A stretch of 64,000 nt of DNA from Megamerina dolium. Its lineage: Eukaryota; Arthropoda; Insecta; Diptera; Megamerinidae. A model generated the notes under the pieces. It made no database searches. It saw nothing but the letters and a program-made list of their open reading frames with translations, and had not been told where the DNA came from. The DNA lies in the NCBI GenBank assembly GCA_963854835.1, contig OY978528.1, positions 7,906,242-7,970,241 of the forward strand, in the 5' to 3' direction. The position numbers and the translations under genes were made by a program. Shown piece by piece: positions 1 to 11,560 of this stretch. Position 1 is the first letter of the stretch. Every line of letters starts with the position of its first letter.

Positions 1-2362
1 CTCTCAAAAAGCATATTAATTCTAAAAATGATCATCGATTTTAATCCAATTCTAATACAATTTCAAATGCAGATTCTGAATAAAATATAACTGCCGACGA
101 TGTTAAAACAATTTACAACAAACCTACGAAAAAAAAAAACAATGTACCTATATTCATCATTTTACATTATGACAAATGTTATGCGAAAGGATTAAATTGC
201 TAACAATATAAATTTAAATTTACCCACACACATAACTCATACTACTCTACATATACATACTCGTATTCGTAGATTACATATGTATTTACATCCGTATGCC
301 ATAAACATGTGTTGCCAATACGCAAGCTAACACGCGTTTACGATGCGTTTATGATTTTTCGATTAAATTTATGGATTGGCTTTAGCTGTTCACGATTTGT
401 TATATTTCAATTGTTTTATTTTTTTTTTCAGACAAAGGATATGCCGTTTGTGTTGTTGTTGCATTTTAAATGAAATATTGTTTTAACGTTTGGCAGTGTT
501 ACACAATAATGGCAACAGACGGTACACATTTCTACATAAAATATCGTATATAGATGCAATGGGGGGATATATTGTAGAATAAATATGTGCAAGTACTAAA
601 TACAGTGGTTAAACACATTGTGTTTAACCACAAGCCACTCATCCATTCATCAACTGATGCATACACACATATGTATGAGTGTATATATTGAGATCATTAT
701 GTGTATCATGTGGATATAGCTGCCTATTTAAATAAACTTGACTGCAATTGGAGCATTTAAAGTACTAGTAATCGTATGAGATATTACATATTAGTATTGA
801 GATGAATATAAATACAAAATATTCTAATGATTTTTATGATTTCATGCCACTCGCATCTTTCTCTCTACCTCAACCAATCTTACTCCTTTGTATAGCTAAT
901 ATTATAACATATTTTGTTCAATTTTTATCGAGTATATTTGCTATTGTTACACTAGGGAATAAATACCAATACCAATTCGCTATCTTAGATGCAACCCCTT
1001 TTTTGTAAAATGTTCGAATAAATTCATTATTATTTTCGTTATTCGATTTATTCTTTTCGCGGTTTGTTAAATTTTTATATGATATTTTATATATACATTT
1101 TTACTGAAATTGTGTATAAAGAATTTCATTCCAATTTCTTTTTTTTTTTTTCTTTTCACAATATGCAAATATTTTTCAACAGTTGGCAGTTGGTTGTATG
1201 TTTTGAATTCATATGGTTACACTGATTTAATTTGTTTTCAATTTTGATTTTCAATTTTTTTTATTACAATTTTTTTAATATTATTATTTTTTATATTTAT
1301 ATTTGTTTTTTATTTGCAATGAATTGTGTAAATATTTTTTTTTACATTTATTTAACATATACAATAGAAAAATAAAAATATGAATAATATTCTCTGCAAC
1401 AAATGTTCGGCAACACTACGATATTTGCACAAATGTTCACAAGCATATTTGAATATTTCATTATATATGCCATAATATATAGGATATAGATATGCATGTG
1501 ATGCTATGAATATTTGTAAAATCATGCCAGTAGATAAAATTTAGTCTCACAGGGTCTTCTAGAGGAACTATTTGCGAAGGCTACTGAAAACGTAGTACCA
1601 CCACACAAGATTAATTATTTTGCTCCTTTTACTATCGTTTGAAACTTCTCCTGTATGTCGAGTGTATCCACATCTACTGTCGAAAAAGTTTACTATTCAA
1701 ATAGTGAACACCTCGATACTTTAGACTGCTTTATGATATTATCTAGTACACCGCTATTTAGGTTCCGCCTTCACTAGAAGTTTTTGAAAACGATTTAACA
1801 CAAAAGTCAAGTATTTTACCTAAAAGAGCTATTTCTCTAATTGCTTGAAGTTATTCCCATGGAACTTTCACAATTCCGTGACGCATCCATTGCTGCATGA
1901 CATCAAATTTTTTTTTAGAAAATTCCAACTGAATTTTATGGTTTTTGGGGTCCTTGACCATAATACACCAGTTGCATGAGAGTTAATTGGTCATTTTTTT
2001 CAGTATAAAAACTATTACCATTCTCTCGCGGAAATATTTCAATGGATAAAATATATCACATTGTAAAATTTCAGTTCTAATAGCGAGTTCTTAGATGCGA
2101 TCGCCATGATCGAGCCTCAGCAATCGCTGAATTTTCATACGCTTAACTATATTTTACCTTATTCGGTACTCGACACCAATACAAATACTTCCAAAGATCA
2201 TGACTTTTCTTTGGAAACTCTAAACATTTTCTCAGCCAAGGTAGAAAATGTCTACGCTCCAAGGTCATATGTAAGCCACGCAGTCGCGATGAGAGGCTTG
2301 CAGAGTGTAGTTATCGTTCTTCGAATTATTGTGCCATACCCGAGTTTAATATTTGAATATCC
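1..2362. other. AT-rich intergenic or intronic stretch
   Basis: No coding exon can be supported here. The sequence is AT-rich with poly-T runs (near 420 and 1,140). The open frame at 802-1008 has no recognisable family and AT-rich composition. Positions 1,540-2,362 are less AT-rich and look like old, unrecognised repeat sequence that hosts the SINE inserted at 2,376. Confidence 0.5.
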
Positions 2363-2375
2363 TATTTTCTTAAAG

Positions 2376-2741
2376 GGTGGGTGCCGTAGCTCAGTGGTTA
2401 GTGTGTTCGCCTTCTGATCTGTAGGTCGTGGGTTCAATCCCCGGCTGATGCATAACAAATTTAATATCGAAAAGATTTTTCTTTCGAATGGTACCCACCT
2501 GTCGGCAAGCAATTGGCAATTCTTCCGACAGTAACAACTTCCCATGAAAAAGCTTCTTAAAGAACTCTGTGACAAAGCTCAGAAAAAGTGATGTCACAAG
2601 TGTTCTGCCGTTCGGAACCGGCTAAAATAAGTAGGTCCCTTCTAATACTGTCCAAATTTAAGACGCACAACAGTAATGGAAGAGAAGCTCGGCCAATGAG
2701 TCCTTTGGGGCTTTAAGTGCCACATATTTATTTATTTATTT
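2376..2741 (+). mobile_element. tRNA-derived SINE, full-length copy 1
   Basis: The head resembles a tRNA gene, with an A box (TAGCTCAGTGG, 2387-2397) and a B box (GGTTCAATCCC, 2431-2441) as internal RNA polymerase III promoter elements. An anticodon-loop-like CTTCTGA between them suggests a tRNA-Arg(UCU) ancestor; that assignment is inference. A unique body of about 270 bp follows and the 3' end is an ATTT-rich tail. The copy is bracketed by a perfect 13-bp direct repeat, TATTTTCTTAAAG (2363-2375 and 2742-2754), the target-site duplication expected from LINE-driven insertion. Six further copies occur in this window. Confidence 0.85.
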
Positions 2742-2754
2742 TATTTTCTTAAAG

Positions 2755-5030
2755 AACATTTTGATTCTTGTGAGTTCAGACAGATTGATAGTTCGAAGAT
2801 AGACAAAGTCCTTTACAGCTTCTAAAAACAAGACTTGTCGTTTATTGAGAGCTTACTTAGGCCGAAAAATCGTTTTGACATGCGGATTCAGTCCAGTTCT
2901 TCCATTGAAATAATTGGGACTGTTAACGAACGTTAGAGAACCTTCCGTAGAAATATCTGAAAATAGAGCCGGATTATTCAGGTAGTAATATCCCAGCAAT
3001 TTGTTTGTTTTAATACAAAACACAAAGCAGTTGCATAACAGATTAGTGAATGTATGCAGTTCACCTTCGTCTTTGCAATTGTTCTGAATTTTTTTTTTTG
3101 CAGAAAGTCTAAACCTATTGTGACATCATGAGAGCGTACAAGGCATTGGCCTGTGGCCACTTTCTCATTGGCACAAATTTCTCGTTTGTTTAGATTCGTA
3201 AATCTTTTTGTACGATTCTTACTAAGTGTGGTCTACAACCGCTGTGCTGTTGCACAGATTGGAGACTCCACTTATTTTCTTTGGACAGCCTTGGAAGATC
3301 ATACTTCCATATAGTGTGTGCATGTTTCAAGACTGACCCCCAAAAGTCAATGTTCAACTTTAAGTTAAGCTTCGGCTTTAATTTAAGTCTGAGTTGTACT
3401 CTAAGGGTGATTGTCTAATGAAGTTGGCCAACAAATTTGTTATATTGTGACAATATATACATTTTTTTATGACAGGGAACCACTACGCTCTAGTGCCCCG
3501 ACATAATACCTAGTGGTCTATTAATATTATTTGATTCTAAATTTATAACAATTTTTAGTGTATACATAATTGTTCAAAAAATTTATTTCAAGCATATTGC
3601 AATTAAAATAAAGCAAAAAGAATGGAAATCAAATAAATAATTTTTATACTTATTTGGTTAGATTTGTTGTGTAGCAATTTTTTCTATTTGTTTGTTTATT
3701 ATTAGAAATTTAGCAAAAATGTTGGTATGTCTAGTAGAATTTTTATATTGGATGCATCCAATTTATTTTCATTTTTTCATTGTTTTGGAATTTATTACAT
3801 AATATTTGCACAACTAAATTTTAAATTAAATTATGAATAAGTTTTTGTTTTTTCAAAGAGACCCGGAAGTATTTTGTAGCTCTAAGGAATATGTAAAATT
3901 GAAATAATACTACTTTTGTAAACTAATTTGAGTCAAAATCTGTTTAATTAAATTTTAAAATATCTGAATTTTGTTGAATATATTATTATATTAAAATTTT
4001 TACTTATTCACTTATGTATTGAGCAACAACATTATTCCACTCGACAATAGAATTCATTAGGACTGATGGCGACAATACTTTTAACAAATTTAAGGGACTC
4101 CAGTAGAGTTAGGATGATGTTAACACACAAAGTTTTTTTTTTTCATATCACAATTAGAAAAAAATTTGCAATAAATTCGATTTAACAAATAACAATACCA
4201 ACCACGTGTGAAATGCAAATAACTTTTGTCATCAATAACTTAACTTTTTTTTTTTTAACCACAAATTCTCCCTTTGCATGCATTGTAAAAACAAATTCAA
4301 AAATGTTTTTCAAATATTTATTAAAATGATTAAATTCGAAAAATCCTTTGATCCTTTTGAAGTATTTTTACGGAACAACAACCAAAACCACACACAAAAA
4401 AAAAATAACGATTAATCAAACAGTTGACTTTTGTTCTTTCTTCCGATTCCGAATTGTTCTGATTGACAAGTGCTCAATAAATAGTGAACAATACCCACAC
4501 ACAATTTGTAATTGAAATGTTGTACTCATCCAATATAGGGTTGTTGTTATTGGTGACATTTTCTTGTTGTTGTTGTTGCTGTTGTTGTTTTTGTGACAGT
4601 TTAACATTAAACAACCAATATTTTGCAAGCGCAGCAAATACGGTACATTGTTATATGCCATGAAATACCGTTAAGTTGCTATTATTGATTTAAATCTCTT
4701 TGAAGATTTTGCAAATGAGAACGTGTCAAAAGAACATAACGTTAAGGAGTATTTAATGACACCTCTAATTGAGGTGGATATTTTTGTGTATTTATTTTTT
4801 TATCTCAATGATTTCTCAATAGGACTTTTAATTTGTCACCAACGATATAAAGTATGTGTATTGAACTGAACTTATGGGAGGCACCTTCACAAATGATTAT
4901 AACACTTCAGCGATTGTTTTATGCAGTACTTAACGAATGGTTGGAAGATGTTATAAATCATGCCACATTTTAAAATTGATATTATAATATGAACTACATA
5001 TGGTCTAAACAGGTGTGTTTTTTGGTAGTA
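2755..5030. other. AT-rich stretch without genes
   Basis: No supportable gene. The part to about 3,420 is moderately complex and may be an old transposon remnant. From 3,420 it is AT-rich, with a GTT/GCT-type trinucleotide run near 4,565-4,590. Confidence 0.45.
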
Positions 5031-5046
5031 TTAAATGGTATTAAAA

Positions 5047-5321
5047 TTTATAAGATTTTTCTTTCGAACGGTACCCACCTGTCGGCAAGCAATTGGCAAT
5101 TCTTCCGACAGTAACAACTTGCCATGAAAAAGCTTCTTAAAGAACTCTGTGACAAAGCTCAGAAAAAGTGATGTCACAAGTGTTCTGCCGTTCGGAACCG
5201 GCTAAAATAAGTAGGTCCCTTCTAATATTGTCCAAAATTTAAGACGCACAACAGTAATGGAAGAGAAGCTCGGCCAATGAGCCCTTTGGGGCTTTAAGTG
5301 CCACATATTTATTTTTTATTT
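5047..5321 (+). mobile_element. SINE copy 2, lacking the tRNA head
   Basis: Close match to the body and tail of the SINE at 2376-2741, starting within the body (TAAGATTTTTCTTTCGAACG) and so lacking A and B boxes. It is flanked by a perfect 16-bp direct repeat, TTAAATGGTATTAAAA (5031-5046 and 5322-5337). The truncation therefore happened during insertion (incomplete reverse transcription) rather than by later deletion. Confidence 0.85.
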
Positions 5322-5337
5322 TTAAATGGTATTAAAA

Positions 5338-5656
5338 AAAATTGATAAAAAATCTCAATTTTGTAGGGGAGCCGCCTTAAGAGGTGGAGATGGAGGGTAG
5401 CAATCTTCGGAAGAAATGTGAAGAGGAAAAATTGATAGGTGACAGAATATATGCTTCTCCTCAAAAGGGAATTTTTGGGCGGCTATGAGTATATTTGTCG
5501 ATTTTTTAGGTGTTTTTAGGTTCAAACTATATGTATTTTAAATTTATTTTGTAGTAGGGTGCTCCCTTAAGGCATGAAGATAGAGGATAAATATGTTTGA
5601 AAGAATCATTATAATGAAAACATTAATTGGGGTTGAATATATATTATAACCTGCTG
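5338..5656. other. Stretch without genes, short GC-richer motifs
   Basis: No gene. Two related motifs (GGGGAGCCGCCTTAAG near 5,367 and GGGTGCTCCCTTAAGG near 5,556) recur loosely, with a third version near 6,025, suggesting an old degenerate repeat of about 190-470 bp spacing. Confidence 0.3.
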
Positions 5657-5667
5657 GGAGCACCCTG

Positions 5668-5824
5668 TGGGTGCCGTAGCTCAGTGGTTAGTGTGTTGGT
5701 TTTCTGCTAAAATTAGCAGGTCCCTCCTAATGCTGTCCAAAATTTAACATGCGCAACAGTAATGGAAGGGAAGCTCAGCCAAAGAGCCCCTCTCGGCTTT
5801 AAGTGCCACATATTAATTTTTTTA
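5668..5824 (+). mobile_element. SINE copy 3, internally deleted
   Basis: Retains the tRNA-like head with A box, then jumps straight to the 3' third of the SINE (AGCAGGTCCCTCCTAATGCT and the GCTTTAAGTGCCACATATT tail). The whole body centre, including the B box, is missing. Flanked by a perfect 11-bp duplication, GGAGCACCCTG (5657-5667 and 5825-5835). The deletion lies inside the duplication, so either the inserted RNA was already deleted or the loss came later. Confidence 0.85.
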
Positions 5825-5835
5825 GGAGCACCCTG

Positions 5836-7534
5836 GATGATATGAGAAAAAATTTGTTTTATATTGCAATACAAATTTTGAACATAGATTTTCTGAAAAC
5901 TGCAGATATGGGGTAAATAAGTACCGGAAAAAATGTTGTAGAAAAAAATAAATGACAATTTTACACTTTTTGGAAAAACTCCTGTGAGTAGAGTAAAAGA
6001 ATTTGATCAAATTTTCAATTTTGTATGGGGACCCAATTAAGGGAAATACGGGGTAATTACATATGTTTCGGAATAATGGTATATCTCGCCTCCCTCTAGA
6101 GGCGAGATATACATAATTAAATAATAAGAAAATTATGAAAAACCAAGCTTTTCCAACTTGAAGGCTTGTGAACGAGTTCTAAAATTTCATAAATTTGGAC
6201 AACACTTTGTAGTTTTCTATCAAATCGAATATTTTTAGGAAGAGTATTTAGGAAAAACTAGAAATCTTACCCAAAAATGTTCTCTGATAAATTGGGAGGC
6301 CTTCCTAGTGGTCATTGGTTTTGCTATTGGTTCTATTAAAGTCGGAAAATATATCTTGCATTATATAATAAACCTTAGATTAGGGGTATCCAACATTTTA
6401 AGCTACTTCAATTATATTAAGAAGTTGAAGCACAAAATATACCGAATAAATTCATTCTAAACTCAAGTCATTTAAATAATTTTCCTATTATTCGATGTTC
6501 TACTCGTATGTACATATACATATATTTATTAGATATCTGTGAGCATTATTCCAAATAAACACAAAGACTTTGATTAGGATTTCTCTCTCGAAAACTCTAC
6601 GAATCTTTTCATCAAAAGTGGAAAGTATACAGGCTTCAGCACAATTTTTAGGGTTTTCATTTTTCTTGAGAGTTCTCAAAATATCTCATAGTTATCGACA
6701 TACATTTTTCCTTAAATATTCTTTCTAAAATTATAAGTATATTTTGTAAAATTACCAATCATCTCTTCAATTCTCACACCCTTTCTATATAGTGGGCTAG
6801 CAATTTAATCTTGCTAAAAAGGGGTTGTTGACGATTGTTAATTTGACAAAAGTGCCTAAAAATACAAAAACGATGACAATACGTTGATGATAATGGAACA
6901 TCATTTATCTCTTGAACTGCACACACATTTATGTGATTATTGTGTATTGTACTTAGGGGTGAGATTTGGTGCAAAGGTTGATCTCTTAAAAGACACTATA
7001 TTCATATATATATTTGCTTATAATCACACAAACAGAAACAAAAGTGGCAACATTTTAATCTCAAATTAAATAACTTGAATGCTCTAGCCACATATAGGAC
7101 ACATTCATATGATGAAAATGTTTATAAAATAACACATACATATGTGTGTATGTAATATACACATATGTATTACTTACATTTTACACTCAGACAATTTTAA
7201 CTTGACAAGTGACTTTATCTCTTTTACTTAACTCTTTGCCAAATGTAATCTCCATGCATTATAGTAGTATCATACATACAAGTATGTAGTATATAAAGTA
7301 TTTAAAAGCATTGCCATAAGGCAATTATAATTTTCTTGCATGTCATTTATGTCATCCATCTTCCCCAATTTCAGATTTGATGCAAGCTACTTTAGATAGA
7401 ATATAGATAATGGCAATATATTGTGAGTTGATGATAATAACATGGTGGTATAAATGCCGAATTGAAGTTACCATCAAATTAAATCCAATCAAGAAGAATT
7501 CATTAATCAATGTTAAAAGTTCCTACTATCTTAC
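5836..7534. other. AT-rich stretch, one hairpin
   Basis: No supportable gene. It contains a perfect 13-bp inverted repeat at 6080-6092 and 6099-6111 (arm TATATCTCGCCTC, 6-nt loop). The remainder is AT-rich with TACATATG-type repeats near 7,130-7,170. Confidence 0.4.
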
Positions 7535-7645
7535 GTGTATGATGATGATGAGGTTGTATTGGTAGCAATGGTGGTGGATTAAATACTTTCATTTTAATTG
7601 GCAATTTTATGCGTTGCGGCATTTTCAGTTCAGTACATAAATACC
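7535..7645 (-). CDS. Possible coding exon of an unidentified gene
   Basis: On the minus strand an acceptor-like TTTGTAG precedes a short leader, an ATG at 7622-7620, and 29 in-frame codons with a proline-rich and then His-rich stretch (begins MPQRIKLPIKMKVF). It ends at a good donor (CAC|GTAAGA, boundary at 7535, phase 1). I found no matching downstream exon at lower coordinates in the window, so the rest of such a gene would lie beyond the left edge. The product is not recognised. It could be a chance ORF; the combination of acceptor, start, open frame and donor is the only support. Confidence 0.3.
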
Positions 7646-7649
7646 TACA

Positions 7650-8186
7650 AATGTGGTTTACTACGTATTTAGCTGAAGATATGATTTTATTTTGAATATG
7701 GTATACAACTGTAAGGCAAATGAAAAAGAATGTGTTGAAATATAATAATATTTTTTAAAAAAAAAATTTGAATATTTATAATTATAGGTATTTATATAAA
7801 AAATATATTTATATAAAAAAGAATTTATATTAGTAAAGAAGAAGAAAATCAAAGAATTGATAAAAAAAAAATATACTGAAATTACTTTAAAACCATATCA
7901 ATCCATTAGAGATGAAATTAGAATCCCTTCGAAAATACCCGAGTACATATTAACCCAGCGTAAGAACGAAATTTGAGGAAAATGTGGGATGTAAATGGAT
8001 CTCTCGGTTCAGTATCTCTAAAAAGAAATTCTTCGAAACGAGTGTCCACTCGAGTCTGCAATATCTCTTTGGCAGTGGGGTCTGCAATTATATCCAGCTA
8101 GCACCTGCGGACAGAGTTAGGGAAAGAATTTACGCCAACAATATCAGCACAAAATATACCAATTAAAATCCCAAAAGCCATAAATC
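7650..8186. other. AT-rich stretch
   Basis: Nothing recognisable. Long A/T runs at 7,740-7,880, then unique sequence up to the mariner remnant. Confidence 0.4.
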
Positions 8187-8924
8187 AGGTATAGTAAAAA
8201 GAAATCCATTATTTTTCCAAGAGATAGCTTAAGTATGCTAGATGTCGTTAGAACAAAATCGATCAATTTCTGAAGCGGATGGTTACTGGTGATAAAAAGT
8301 GGGTCACTTACGACAACGTCAAGCGAAAACGGTCGTGTTCGAGTCGCGGTGAGCTGGCGCAAACGGTGGCCAAGCCAGGATTGACGGTCAGAAAGGCTTT
8401 CGTATGTGTTTGGTGGGATTGGCTGGGGATGATCTACTATGAGCTGTTCCCCTACAGCCAAACTCTTAATTCGGACCTGTACTGATAACAATTGGACCGT
8501 CTGAAGAAAGCAATCGCCCAGAAGCGACCTTTTTTGGCCAATAGGAGAGGAATTGTGTTCCATCAGGACAACGCCAGGCCCACACATCGATAGTGACTCG
8601 CCAGAAGGTCCGGGAGCTATTGGGACGTTCTTATGCATCCACCTTATAGTCCGGACCTGGCAACAAGTGATTACTACCTGTTTCTGTCTATGGCGAATGA
8701 TTTATCTGGTGAAAAATACGCCTCAAGAGAAGCTTATGAAAATCGACTGTCCCAGTTTTTTTGCCAATAGCGACGAGCGTTTCTATGAGGTGGCATTATG
8801 AAATTACCTTCAAAATGGCCTTCAAGTTATCGGTGCATATTTGAGCTAAATCGGATCATTCTAACTATGTTAAATAAAAACTTCAATTTAATACAAAAAT
8901 AATGGATTTCTTTTTACTAGACCT
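8187..8924 (+). mobile_element. Mariner remnant, 5' half deleted
   Basis: Ends are inverted repeats (AGGTATAGTAAAAAGAAATC at the left; the same sequence with one difference, inverted, at the right, ending ACCT before TA). The interior from about 8,275 encodes the C-terminal half of a mariner transposase: a TGDKKWV segment with the first catalytic Asp, then HQDNARP, then PPYSPDLA and SDYYLF, consistent with a DD34D enzyme. The frame is broken by a stop near 8,481 and a frameshift or stop near 8,590. The N-terminal DNA-binding half is absent, and 738 bp compares with about 1.3 kb for intact members. It is similar in style to cecropia-type mariners (from memory). Dead copy. Confidence 0.8.
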
Positions 8925-10419
8925 TATATATTTTCAATACACTATCGTTGTATCTGCATCTATACAAACATGAAGATGCATCTACGTTGTGTTTATAATT
9001 TTGATAAATTTTCCATGATTCAAAGGATGTTTGCAACATTCTCCCACCATCAGTATAATCAGGCTGTTTGCCTGATTGCACTTGTTTAATAACAATATTT
9101 CATGCCAAACAATTGATGAAGACAATTTCCTTAAGATGAAAAATAAAAAATTGACCAACACTGATGTACAACATCATTTATTATATATTTTTTTTTTTTT
9201 TTTTTTTGAATGCTCTTTTTTATTCTTGGTAATTTGTTAACAAATAGAAAAAATAGAAAAGAGATATTTATATATATAACAGAAATATAACCCCACAAAT
9301 ATATGGGATATACATACATATACGTGTGTCTATTCACTTGGTGCAAATGTACCTATACATGCGTATGTATATGCTGGCATTGTCCTTTTACACATATGCT
9401 CGGCACACACATTTAACTGATTCATGACTTTTAAATAAAATTGCTCAGCGTATCCGTTTTTTGTTGTTCTTGTTGTTGTTGTTGTTGTTGTTGTTGGCTT
9501 TGGCTAATGTCGGTTGCAATATTTTAAATTGAAACAAATTTCCGTTTTATGTTATACTTAGCTTTTGTGTTTGTGTATTTTGTTATCCTGGCAATTGTGT
9601 GTGTATGTTTACATGTTTTGATATTGTTGTTTCTTTTTTATTTCTTTTTCTTTCATATTAGATATATCTATATAGTGCAATATGTGGCTATTTATTTGAT
9701 TCATATGTGTCTGTATGGCTAATTTTTTAAAATTTTGTTCTGCTTGATAATGGTGGTGGTGGTGGTGGTGGAGTACACACATACAAAGCTATGAACTATG
9801 AAATGATGATGATGATGATGATGATGATGATAGCTGGCAATGGGTAGTATGTAGAATATGATTGTACGAGTATACCTACTCATATGTGTTTACAGTGTAA
9901 ATACAACAATTGGCTTGAATTATTATTTTTGATATGGTACATTAAGTTCTTTTCGATTCCTACAAAACTCGTATGTCGTCTCTTTTTATGCCATTTTTTG
10001 TTTATTTTTCAATATTTCAATATTTCTATTTTGGCTTTTGTTGCATATTTGCTAATGAAAGGATTATGAAATGCACAGTTTGCATTAATTTATATTTATT
10101 AGTTTTTGGTTTGTCTTGCAAACAAGATGTATGTGACCATAAATTATAATTTTTAGTATAATAGCTATTTGGTTTTTACATTAAGATGATTCCAAATTTT
10201 AAAAGAAATCCACATTCAATCATCATTTGATGTTTTTTTCATTTAACTACTATTTCCACTACTCACGAAAACAACAGTTTTGGTGCCTCAGACGAGAAAT
10301 TCATTTTTATACATTTTTTGGAGTCGTTAAATATGAATCCAGGCCATTCAAAATGTTATTCAATACGATAAGATTGCATTTCGTCTCTAACATTAAAATA
10401 TTATTAAAATTGAAATGTA
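8925..10419. other. AT-rich stretch with microsatellites
   Basis: No gene. Holds a poly-T run (9,190-9,207), a GTT repeat (about 9,471-9,496), a TGG repeat (9,751-9,771) and an ATG/GAT repeat (9,803-9,830). Confidence 0.5.
9751..9830. repeat. TGG and GAT trinucleotide microsatellites
   Basis: Seven TGG units followed after about 30 bp by about nine GAT units. No surrounding reading frame supports a coding role. Confidence 0.85.
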
Positions 10420-10960
10420 CTAAAAACTTTTTCAGAACCTTAGCCCATATCTCTATTCGACAGGTCTCCGCCAAGGGTAAACCCTCGTCAGTTTTGATGC
10501 AGCTTTTAACAGAATTAGTCTTAGCAGAACAAATTTAAGCCTAGTAACCTCCACAAAATGGGATTATCCTCTGACACGTAGTGTTGACTTATGTCTAAAC
10601 GAGGATGAAACATCGATCCACATCTTTTGCGAATGCCCAGCCTTGGCCAAGCTTCGCCTCAAACACTTTCAGCTGAGTTTCCCAACACCAGCTTCAATCA
10701 TCAAACGTTCAACAAGAAAAATTCTATCTTTCATTAAAAAGGTAGAGGAAATTCTACTGTCGTAGATGGGCTTGTGTACAAAAGATCTCGTATGGTCGCA
10801 GTATCCGTAACACTGAACCACAGTTCTCCCTCAGAGGTATCAGCCGTAGGGCTCATATCCTCTAATAGACTTCAGTCTGGTTTCGCGCGAACCACTTGAC
10901 GAGCAAGGAGTTTGTCCTTGCTTCAACATCACGCTCTCTTTTGATTGATTGATATCTATC
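10420..10960 (+). mobile_element. LINE 3' end (RNase H-bearing family A)
   Basis: The + strand encodes a decayed C-terminal segment typical of non-LTR retrotransposons that carry an RNase H domain (I/LOA-like): CLNEDETSIHIFCECPALAK around 10,592-10,651, then a Leu/Ile-rich tail to a stop near 10,764. The 3' untranslated part ends in TTTTGATTGATTGAT. Stops and frameshifts show it is a pseudo-copy. An inverted copy of the same family lies at 15,470-16,140. Confidence 0.65.
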
Positions 10961-11192
10961 CCTTAGAGCGGGTCCCCTACAAAATTGACGTTTTTACTTA
11001 TATATTACGTTTCTACCGCTTCCAGTTTGTCGCTATATAGATACCATGTATCCCCATTAATTTTTACTATTCAACATATTTTAACATACTTCACCCGCAA
11101 ACTTCTTTCTTTTTGGGGGCTCCCCTACAAAATGCACTAAATATCTGAAAATCAAAAAAAAATTGATAATTATTAAAATAAGCTTATCCTCG

Positions 11193-11551
11193 ATGTGGAT
11201 GCCGTAGTTCAGTGGTTAGTATGTTAGCCGTTTGATCTGTATGTCGTGGGTTCAATCCCCGGCTGAACAAATTTAATATCGCAACCATTTTCTTTCTAAC
11301 GGTACCCACCTGTCGGTAAGCAATTAGCAATTCTTCTGGCAATAACAATTTACCATGATAAAGCTTCTGAAAAGAACTCTGTGACAAAGCTCAAAAAAGT
11401 GATGTCGAAAGGTTTCTGCCGTTCGGAATAAGCTAAAATAAGTAGGTCCCTTCTAATACTGTCCAAAATTTAATACGCACAACAGTAATGGAAGAGAAGC
11501 CAAAGGACCCTTCGGGGCTTTAAGCGCCACACATTTATTTTTTTTTTTTTT
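11193..11551 (+). mobile_element. SINE copy 4, near full-length
   Basis: Contains head, body and tail like copy 1 but more diverged (A box TAGTTCAGTGG, B box GGTTCAATCCC intact, a small deletion after the head). Ends in a long T-rich tail. Flanked by a 9-bp direct repeat, TTATCCTCG (11184-11192 and 11552-11560). Confidence 0.8.
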
Positions 11552-11560
11552 TTATCCTCG

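Noticed and set aside
802..1008. 68-codon ORF near the left edge
   Set aside because: AT-rich composition, no domain, no splice context.
2376..2450. Functional tRNA gene
   Set aside because: The tRNA-like head lacks a convincing acceptor stem and continues directly into a repeated body shared by other copies, with a target-site duplication. It is a SINE head.
8144..8638. Minus-strand ORF of 164 codons
   Set aside because: It covers the mariner remnant antisense; the coding sense is plus, with HQDNA and SPDLA motifs.
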